Shown here one piece after another: positions 56,002 through 64,000 of a stretch of DNA of 64,000 bases (the stretch's first letter is position 1; each line of letters starts with the position of its first letter). The DNA lies in the NCBI GenBank assembly GCA_032718475.1, contig JAUCBJ010001575.1:1-64000 (forward strand). The letters run 5' to 3'. The stretch comes from Nemertoderma westbladi. Lineage: Eukaryota > Xenacoelomorpha > Nemertodermatida > Nemertodermatidae. Under the pieces are notes generated by a model. The model was not told the origin of the DNA and ran no database searches. It saw nothing but the letters and a program-made list of their open reading frames with translations. The position numbers were made by a program, and so were the translations under genes.

Positions 56002-57684
56002 ACAGTATATATCTATGATGACCTGAAATCATAAACTCCACGGGGTTGCTTCTTCATAGCCTTTGAATCTTGGAGTGGACATTTCCCAGTGCGATTGTCA
56101 CGAATAGTGCCGGTTGCCCTGAAACCCATTTCATGCAGGTTTGTCAATAAGTCGTGGCTTGTAAAGAAATTGTCAAAGAAAACATGATGTTGTGACGGCT
56201 CATGAGTAATGGATAACAACTCAATGACAACACGAGTGGTCCATCGATATTTCCCTGCGACTTTCCCTCATATATAATAGCGTAGTAAGGCAACCCAGAA
56301 TATCCGCAAATCATCCATAGCTGAAATAAGATATAATTTACAAAACTAATGATGAATACTACTACAGTATGAATATGTAATATATGCATCATATTTGGTA
56401 ACAATTATTATTGGTACGATTATAGTACAAATTGTACTATCATTAGTGATGCTAAATAAAGCCGCTGGGGGCATTATTGCCCCCAGGTAGTAATAGGGTC
56501 AGAGTAAAGCGCAGATCCGGATTCGGATTCTACATTTAACATTGTCCCTACGGAAGTCGATTTTTTTTACATTTTTATAACTCCCAAAAATAAAACTATA
56601 ACCTGTTCTATTGACTTTAGTTTATTGTTTTGGTTAAAATAACGTGCCACTGTAACCTGTTCCTTTCCCTTAATGGATAATTTTGGAATCCGGATCCGTT
56701 TTTTACACCTACAGTACCCATAGTAATATCTAAAATGGTATACAAATGTACAGTACAATATATATAGGCCTACTGAACTATATATATATAAACATAGAAT
56801 TTAAACTTTACTGTACTTATAATTAACCTTGTAGCCAAAACGAATAGGTTTGCCACGAATAAACTGTTTGCAGGAGTGACGTCCAAAATATGGTACCATA
56901 CTTGCATCAATTGACAGCTTCTCATGAACTATACCAAATTGTTGTAACTGTTGATTTAGTAGATCATACAATGGAGAAACTTTTCGCCATCTTATTTGAA
57001 CCGAGATTATTGTTGTCAACAACATGAAGTGCAGTTTTTATTGTCTGAAATTTGCTTCTACTCATAGCAGTAGCAACAATATCGCAGCTCAAGTCTTCAG
57101 CTTTGGACCAATAACAGCGTTCATTCGGTCTAATATTATATCCCGAAAGAAGAATAATACCAATAAACTTCAGAAATTCAGTTTCAGTCAGCACAATTCA
57201 CATTACCAGCACGTTGCGCATACTCCTGGGAATTCTTAACAAACATTTCAACGATTTCTTGGCTAAAAATAGTTCGAAACATCCCCAATCCATCCAAAGT
57301 CTGAAGATTGTTATACTTCGTTAGTAACTTAGATGAATTCCGGAGAAATTCGCTTCCCTTAGAACTTTTCGGTGCTTCACCAAATTCTCTTTTACGCCAT
57401 TTTGGCAATAATTTCTAAATTTTCCGCTTTTTTGATTTAGTGCTCTCCACCTTTTCTGGCCCAATATCATATTCCTCGACTGCCTCATCTATGTCTGAAT
57501 TGGTATGGACTTCGAGTTCAGCTGCAACTTCGGTAGGTAAACCCTCTGCAACCAAAAGATCATCGTCATCGATGTTTTCATTGTCACTATTATTACCTCC
57601 AATAGGCGGCCCAATCATTACAATGTCTACCATTTTTACGAAACCAATACGTTTCCCACTCCCATAAAAGCGTGATGTATTCAT
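56002..57684 (-). pseudogene. piggyBac transposase, broken, with a GT-AG intron
   Basis: From ATG at 57684: an acidic N-terminus, then (57408 down) the region with IRPNERCYWSKAEDL, then IDASMVPYFGRHSCKQFIRG and KPIRFGYK (first catalytic Asp). An intron at 56321-56827 (GTTAAT...TTTCAG) separates GYK from LWMICGYSGLPYYAIIYEGK. After a shift near 56250 come HHVFFDNFFTSHDLL (second Asp), ATGTIR and PRGVYD. A stop follows at about 56014. The third catalytic Asp and the C-terminal Cys-rich region are missing. Further shifts near 57410, 57190 and 57000. Such transposases cut at TTAA; this one is inactive. Confidence 0.85.
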
Positions 57685-58372
57685 GTTCTGTTTATAAAAA
57701 TCGATAAAACACAGTCAATTTTGCAAGAATCTTAGCTGTATTCAGTACTTAGTATTCTAAAACTGTACAGTTCAGCATTAGGTACAGTAGTAGGCCTTAT
57801 ACCGGTAACTTTTGTACTGTACCTCTATAACAGACTCAATTCTTACAGCACAAATGGGAGTGTGCTAGTGTTTTCATATATAAAATGGGTGTGTGGGTTA
57901 ATTGTCATATATCGTATGATGGAATCGAAGTTTGGGATTGGCCAATTTCACATGATGTCATAATTGCCATATCCTGTATACTGCCCAATGACTACAAATG
58001 TAGTCATTGGCAAAAAGTTTTTTTAGTAGTGCATTTTAAAATAGGAAATAACCAATAGCTATATTTTTTTATTTCAAATAATGATAAAATACATATTTAT
58101 CATTATGATTTATGCCAAAACAAATATTTTTTGCTATTTTATATTTTAACAATTTTTCATTACAAAAGGGCCTAATTTTTGGCAAAATACGAAAATTTCG
58201 AACCAAAAAAAAAATAAATTAAAAAATAAAAAAATAAAATTTTTGGTTAGAATCCTTCTCAAACATGTCAAAAGAAACACAATGACGTTAAAAAGTCCCT
58301 ACATTATGTAAAACTCATGTGGCATTGCATTAAATGATCTTTCTACAAATGTAGTCATTGGGCTTAACTGGG
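57685..58372 (-). promoter_or_regulatory. piggyBac 5' region and terminal repeat
   Basis: Non-coding 690 bp between transposase ATG and the right TIR (CCCAGTTAAGCCCA on the minus strand). It includes the palindrome CCAATGACTAC-AAAT-GTAGTCATTGG at 57985-58010; half copies lie near both termini, likely transposase-binding sites. Confidence 0.7.
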
Positions 58373-58376
58373 TTAA

Positions 58377-59057
58377 GTGCCTCTTAAACATATGATCTGC
58401 AAGACAACTACGTTCTAGGCGAAGCTGGGCTAAAATAATCTGCACCGTTCATGTACCGGCATTAAAATAAGGATTGTCCTGTATAGTATTGGAGAGACTG
58501 TATTTAAGTAAATGTGGTAGCTTTGCCTGCATAATAGGGAGGGGAAAGTGAATTCCAGGCACTGTTGTTGAGGGGAAACACGAGTTGAGATACAGTGATT
58601 TATGGGCCGAAAACGAGGTAAAATTTGTTTCGTTTCTAAGTTGGTAGCTGTGTCCGTCACCGACCTGCGGTGGCAGGAGATCAGTCAGGTAAGCTGGGGC
58701 ATGACGGTGAACTATTTTACTCAATGTTACCAAACAGTTGTTTTTCCGACGAGTAGATAAAGGTTGTAGATTAGATTACACTCGTCGTACAACTTGACAT
58801 GGGATGTTCCCCGTGGTGCCCTAGTTGCCACATGTAGAACTGGCAACTCGATGTCATCGAGTGCCTCTGACTGTTCCTTTGTAATATTACACCAGACTAC
58901 ATAACTGTATTCTAGAACCGGTCTAATATATGTATTGTATATGGTTAATATCGTCTGCCGCGGCAGCTTGTACTTTAGGCATTTTAAGGTAGCTAACTGT
59001 GGTGCAACCTTATCTAAGATAGATGAAACATGGTCGGCCCAGGTAAGTGAAGAATTA
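58377..59057 (-). pseudogene. LINE-C RT thumb and C-terminal region
   Basis: The minus strand reads WADHVSSILDKVAPQLATLK, YNTYIRPVLEYSYVVWCN, then HRHAPAYLTDLLPPQVGDGH and the YQLRN segment, the conserved region after the RT palm in jockey/CR1-like LINEs. It stops at LADHMFKRHL against the TTAA; the rest of the tail is at 35387-35633 in frame. A few stops and shifts (near 58740) are present. The RT palm is not found upstream, so the copy is 5'-truncated at about 59057. Confidence 0.85.
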
Positions 59058-59118
59058 AAACGGTTTTCTAGATAAATAGTCGCTCATATTTAGATTATTA
59101 TTTAGATTTTCAGATTAT

Positions 59119-59590
59119 GTTAAACGTAAAAACTGATATCGGAAATGAGTTCGCCGACCTAGAAAACCCCCATAACCATATTTTAGTAAGGTTAAATGAT
59201 CTTCTAATTTTTTGACGGACATACATACAGACAAACAGACTGACTTACTTACAGACATACATAGAGACAGACTGTCAAGATATCGTAAACATGAAAAACG
59301 GGCATCAAAATGGATTCACCGACCTGGAAAACCCCCCAGAGCCATATTTTTGTAAAGTTAAATTATTTTTTCAATTTTTTCACTCACATACATACAGACA
59401 AACAGACAGATATACAGACATACATAGAAAAAGACAATTAAGATGTTCTGAAACGTAAAAACTGATATCGGAAATGAGTTCGCCGACCTAGAAAACTCCC
59501 ATAGCCATATTTTGGTGAGGTTATATGATTTTCTTTATTTTTTGACTGACAAACAAACAGACAGACAAACAGACAGAAAGACATTTTGAC
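59119..59590. repeat. Three tandem units of about 165 bp with ACAGACATAC tracts
   Basis: Units start near 59127, 59287 and 59453 with CGTAAA and contain TTCGCCGACCTAGAAAACCC or a variant. Each ends in a CATACATACAGACAAACAGAC-type microsatellite. Unit 2 is the most diverged. No coding potential. Confidence 0.8.
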
Positions 59591-60596
59591 ATTTTCTGTA
59601 AGTACTGTAACCTTACAAGTTAGTTTTTTTGGATTCTACGTTAAATTTCGATCTTAAATCAATATAAAAATAAATCTAATTAAAAATTTTTTTTTTTTTC
59701 TATGATTTTTTCATATATTTGAAATTTCTGGAAAATGAGATTATTTGAAAATGACCCCTTTCTATGTGTTGGGTCACAAATGCATTTTACTCAGTTTCAT
59801 ATTTTTGAACTTCAAAATGCTAAGGCTCTGCTATTTATGAATCAAATTAGTTGAAATTTTCCAGATATGTTTGAATACATACAATAGTCATTTGGTACCA
59901 AGATAGATAGTGGTAATAAATTTGTACTGCAGTAATTTAAAATTTAAATGAAAAAAAAACGCCATTTTGTAATTTTCATAATTTAAAAATGAAAATTATT
60001 AATAAGTCGAGATGTTTCGTAGTTATTGGTACCATCTTGGTACCAAATGTTTCAGGCATGTTTCAGACACTATTTTGAAAATTTCAACCAAAAATACCAA
60101 ATAGTTACAGACTAGTAGCATTTTTCCTGTTTTTGACCAAAAATTCAAATTTCCCGCCAAAAATAATTTTTTCAAATTTTTTTTTCAAATTTTTTTTTCA
60201 ATTTTTTTTTAGTCACGGTCTATCAAAATCTTAAGGTATTTGCTCTAAGAGTTCTCGAGTGCCAATAACTTCTCTAGAATGTGTTTTGTAGCCTTACATA
60301 CCCCTTAAGCCGACTACATAATCCCTCAAAAACCACTAAAAATAGTCCAAATATTCCATGTTGGGAGGGACTCTGACTCGCTATTATTTTTATACAGTCT
60401 ATAGTAATGAATTAAATCTTCAAATTAAGTCTTAAATTAGTAATGAATTGTTTAATCGTTTTAAATACCCAAATACATTTTAATGAATTAATATATATTG
60501 ATATATATTTCCCCCAAAAATACCAAGCCCCATTTTACTTCACTTGCCCCCAAACAAAACCCTTTTAGAAATGTTAACAATGTGGAATAACACATT
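59591..60596. other. Intergenic, nothing recognised
   Basis: Very AT-rich DNA with T and A runs. No open frames of interest. Confidence 0.5.
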
Positions 60597-60682
60597 TATT
60601 GCCCGGTTATCGAGTTATTTTCCCTAATATTTTACCCTCGGGTAAAATATACGGGAAAATAACTCGATAACCGTGCAATAAG
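60597..60682. repeat. 86-bp hairpin with 42-bp arms
   Basis: Arms 60597-60638 and 60641-60682, starting TTATTGCCCGGTTATCGAGT and ending ACTCGATAACCGTGCAATAA, pair with only a few mismatches and an essentially zero loop. Probably a small palindromic MITE or fold-back element. No clear target duplication. Confidence 0.8.
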
Positions 60683-61039
60683 TATTGAAATTGTTTTTTC
60701 AACTGCCTGTTTTTTTTGTTTAGTAGTTGTATTATTTATCTTTAATCCGGGCATACATAGCCCATATAGTACAGTAAAATTGCAGTGACTAGATAATAAT
60801 ATTAGTAGCACAAGGTAATAATTATAATGGAAAGGAAACTATCCGAGCAAGGACAAAAAAAATAAATGCAAATGTTAAGTATTATTTATACTAGAAATTT
60901 ATACTAAAATGGTGTAAGTACATAATATAATAAATATAGAGGCTATAATAGGTATAATTAGGGAAAAATATATAATATTAGAACAAAGGACATTAACATA
61001 ACTATAACATAACACATAACAATGTGAACTGTAAGTAAA
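60683..61039. other. Intergenic, nothing recognised
   Basis: AT-rich sequence with no features before the LINE-D stop codon. Confidence 0.45.
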
Positions 61040-62650
61040 TTATTCCCCGCACAGACTTACATCAAATATACGACTCGTTTGAAACGTTTCAAAGGAAACT
61101 GACTGTACAAGGCTGTTCTCTGACGATCTCACGCGTCTCAATAATGATTTTTGCGCATTGTGACGGATATGTACTAATTTGGGTAGATTCAGTATACCAC
61201 ACATGTAAGATACGCTGTAGTAGTAACTAAAACCAAAAAGTTTTCTAATAATATTATTATATTCAACGCGGAATTTACTATATGTGGAGAGTGTAAAATT
61301 GCATTTGAATAGAGAGTTACAGTAGATCTGAGTGCAAAATGACCTGAAAAGTTTTATTTTGACAATTTTTGAGCAATAGCTAAATTTAATTATTAAAGAG
61401 TTTCCTCTTCTATAAAGACTTGAGTTGGTTAAGGATATCATAATTGTCGTCAGTTGTGTTGTGGAAAGTATGGCCTAAGTACTTGTATTGACTTACAGTT
61501 TCTATTGATTTACCATTAATACTGATACCATCTACAATGATATTTTTATATGATTTTGGCGTATAGGTCATGAACTTAGATTTCTTAATTAATATTAATA
61601 ACGATGGAGTGCCTATCTGCGAAGTCTATGTAAGTATAAATAAGTTTTCTAAGACCAACTATGGAATTAGAAGCTAAAGACAGGTCATCAGCGTACATTA
61701 AGTGATTACACCTTTGGTTATTAAGTTGACAACCTACATTAGTATCGTTAAGTTCCTTACTAAGGTCGTCTACGTAAACAGCGTACAGCTAACCGGATAG
61801 AATCCCCCCTTGTTTTGTCCCGTTTGTAACCCTAAAACTACTAGAAGTGCACCCGCCCCAAAGTACAGTAAGAGTTTGAAAACGATACCAATACCTGATA
61901 ATCCTAATATAAAAAGTAGAAATATTGCGATCAACTAATTTAGAGAATAATTTATAGTGATTAACTAAGTCGAAGGCTTTAGAAGAGTCTATAAAACAAA
62001 TGTAAATTGGGCTGTCATTATCCAAATAGTACTGTATGAATTCTTTTAAAGTGTATACGCATAATTATGTGCCTAACCATGGAATACTAAATATAGAGTA
62101 TACTATATATATATTTAGTATTCTATTTAGTATTCCATGGCCTAACTTATTTTTGAAGCCAAATTGTGAATCGGAAGTACTTAGTTTTGTGCCAAATCGG
62201 TCAAAATATACTAATTCTGGAATTTCACTACTAATTGATGCGATAGCAATGCCCCTATAAATGTCAAAATTTGTAATATCATCGTTCTTATCCTTCACAA
62301 TGGGCAGGATTTTGCAACGTATGAGATCGTCATTTAAGTAGCCATGTACATTACATTTTGTGAAAACGGAAGCCAAATGCGAAAATAAACGAGCCGTACC
62401 ATTCGTGTAATGTTTGCTGGCCAAACCATCAGGGCCAGTTTTACCAGGGGACAATCTACAAACGGCTACAGCTACTTCAGCATCTGTTACTAGCATATCA
62501 TTATTATGTACAATATGAGTAAATATTGATTCAAGCTTTTCCTTGTCAGAGTCATTGTTGACCTTATTGTAAAGGAATTTATCCTGAAAAGGGTTACAAA
62601 TGTCTCGCTCACCAACCACACCACCAACTGTATTTGAAAGTGGGACGTTT
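61040..62650 (-). pseudogene. LINE-D relic (reverse transcriptase)
   Basis: Minus-strand frames give, in order: RLSPGKTGPDGLASKHY, FDIYRGIAIASISSEIPEL (RT fingers), then CFIDSSKAFDLVNHYKLFSK (motif A), RVTNGTKQGGILSG (motif B), YADDLSLASNS (catalytic box, after a stop at about 61789) and a C-terminal region with FRSFCTQIYCNSL and YNNIIRKLFG (61040-61441). It is broken by several stops and by a 62-bp palindromic insertion at 62078-62139. No endonuclease part is visible. Confidence 0.8.
62078..62139. mobile_element. 62-bp palindromic micro-element with 7-bp TSD
   Basis: Terminal inverted repeats CATGGAATACTAAATA (16 bp, perfect) flank an AT-rich core. GCCTAAC occurs at 62071-62077 and 62140-62146. 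Without it the LINE-D frame reads straight through, so it is an insertion. Confidence 0.85.
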
Positions 62651-63167
62651 GTACCGCAGTGTTGTTTCTTTACATTATTCCAGAAGTTTTATTTAAATAA
62701 AACAGTTATTTAGTTTTTTTTTGTATTTTTGTTCTTCAATAGATTGAACAGAATTGCACAGCCTACTACTGTACAACTACTGCACTATGTATGTATAAGT
62801 AGTTTCAGTATTGGTACAGGTAGGCCTGCAGTAACAGGTTCAGTGCACTGCAAAGCCAACTAATACATAGTGTACTATATAAATATAAGTACGACTACGA
62901 GTACGTCATTATCGGTTTGGTGGTACTGCACCAACCCTACAGGTCACTGTCACATGTCGGAGAGCCAGGCAGTCTAGAGCCATACTAATTGGCAACAACA
63001 GTTTATTTATCTTACCTTTAGTGCTTTAATCTTAAATCTAACACAGTTAGTACAGCCTAACTTAACTTTATATAAATACAATAAATTATAAACTAAAGTT
63101 AACAATGTCAGCGAGAAGGTAGAAGGATCCAATCAGGGCTGCTTTTATTTAAGTAGATGTTCCAGGA
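62651..63167. other. Intergenic, nothing recognised
   Basis: AT-rich sequence between LINE-D and the hAT relic, with TACAGTA-type words. No gene seen. Confidence 0.45.
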
Positions 63168-64000
63168 ATGAAGGGAAAGAGACAGAGCTGTAGGAAATGT
63201 AATTTTGAATCTGCTGATATAGTTGTGCGAATATGGAAACATATTGCAAAATGCACAAGTGGTTTACAGCAAACAATGACACGTGCTAATCCTGATATTG
63301 CAGTAGTTCAATATCAATCTCAATGTAGTACCAGTAGTAATAATGATAACTTCGGCACTCATTCATCAACTTCTCTACCTGAGGAAACATTAGATTCGAA
63401 TAGAACAGTAAATCAACTAGAGCAACCACTGCAACCAGTTAGTTCAATAAAACGTTGAGAGAAACATTCCTTGTCTACATCAGTAATGGTTAGTAAACAA
63501 CAAAAGATGACATCATATTGCTTAAATAAACCTGAAAAGAACGATCTCGGCGTAGCCTTTAGTCGAATGGTCTACTCCAATTACTTATCATTTAATGTGG
63601 TGGAAATTAAGAAACCAAGGCGTTTTGCTGGTTGACAATGAAAAGGTTATGATGGACCTGCTTTGAAGAAATTAGCTAGTCCATTGCTTGATACAATATA
63701 TGAGGAGAGGAGGGAGTCTGCGGCAGCAGCACTTAATGAGATGGATGTTACAATGGAAGTAGAAGGAAGAGTGATGTCCACAACACTGGATTACTGGGTA
63801 TCAGTTTAACTGCTGATCAACAAACGTTCCTAACTGACCTTATAAGAAACGAGGAAAAGAGCCATTCAGTGGGTGATATTTTGCCCATGGTAACCAATTC
63901 CATTGGGTCAGCAGAAGACCAATTCAAATGTAGAGTTGTTGCACTTGTTGCCGATGGTGAGGGGAACATGGTTTAGCTCATGCATTTGATCTGAGCAGAA
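63168..64000 (+). pseudogene. hAT-family transposase relic, start of element
   Basis: An ATG frame (63168-63458) begins MKGKRQSCRKCNFESADIVV with C-x2-C and H-x4-C spacing typical of a BED-type zinc finger. Later, in shifted frames, come PALKKLASPLLDTIYEERR, MSTTLDYW (a hAT DGW-like site) and VVALVADGEGNMV, as in the DUF659/hAT core. Frames change at about 63460, 63630 and 63810, so it is inactive. It continues beyond the window. Confidence 0.65.

Larger units (their letters stand above)
35634..58376 (-). mobile_element. piggyBac-like transposon carrying nested BEL/Pao and Penelope insertions
   Basis: TTAA flanks at 35634-35637 and 58373-58376. Terminal inverted repeats are CCCAGTTAA-[A/G]-CCCA at both ends. 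Own sequence is only about 2.66 kb (35638-35796, 48310-48435, 55990-58372); the rest is a 12.5-kb BEL/Pao element and a 7.6-kb PLE. It lies inside a LINE-C ORF whose frame is continuous across the TTAA. A subterminal motif CTAC-(AAAT/ATTT)-GTAGTCATTGG recurs at 35778-35796, 57985-58010 and 58343-58361. Confidence 0.85.

Overview
The window is eukaryotic, almost certainly from an invertebrate animal. It is AT-rich non-coding DNA packed with metazoan mobile elements: BEL/Pao LTR retrotransposons, a Penelope-like element (PLE), a piggyBac transposon with a spliceosomal intron, a hAT relic and at least four LINE families, plus a 13-kb tandem array. I see no convincing host gene, tRNA, rRNA or CRISPR array. 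The species cannot be named from the sequence; a marine invertebrate is only a guess.

Layout. 1-4.7 kb: 3' end of a BEL/Pao-type element, made of an 863-codon accessory ORF (RNase D-like exonuclease region plus CCHC zinc knuckles), a polypurine tract and a long putative LTR with six hairpin repeats. 4.7-7.8 kb: no gene. 7.8-16.1 kb: LINE pile-up. LINE-A copy 1 (minus, 12-bp target duplication) is split by copy 2 (plus). LINE-B carries an inverted central segment and is split by the near-complete LINE-A copy 3 (974 codons). 16.1-18.3 kb: little except two adjacent palindromes. 18.36-31.49 kb: about 420 copies of a 31-bp minisatellite with higher-order duplications of about 1.8 and 5.2 kb. 31.5-35.4 kb: a small second minisatellite and a degenerate LINE-A fragment.

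35.4-59.1 kb is a nest of insertions readable at base level. A LINE-C reading frame is split at a TTAA by a piggyBac element (35638-58372). That piggyBac is split by a complete 12.5-kb BEL/Pao element (35797-48309; 549-bp LTRs, TSD ATTGG) and by a PLE (48436-55989). The PLE is split by a 3.3-kb deleted BEL/Pao derivative (49620-52965) whose ends are inverted LTR-end repeats. 59.1-64 kb: tandem repeats, a 42-bp-arm hairpin, a LINE-D relic carrying a 62-bp palindromic insertion with a 7-bp TSD, and the start of a hAT relic.

The strongest candidate for something undescribed is the accessory gene family of the BEL/Pao elements. It occurs twice (365-2956 and 37079-38476), downstream of integrase in the complete element. 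Both copies have a CCHC knuckle array and a related C-terminal region; only one carries the exonuclease-like domain. Almost all element ORFs here are broken by insertions, stops or frameshifts. The complete BEL/Pao element is fairly young (9 differences between its 549-bp LTRs) yet already frameshifted in gag and integrase.
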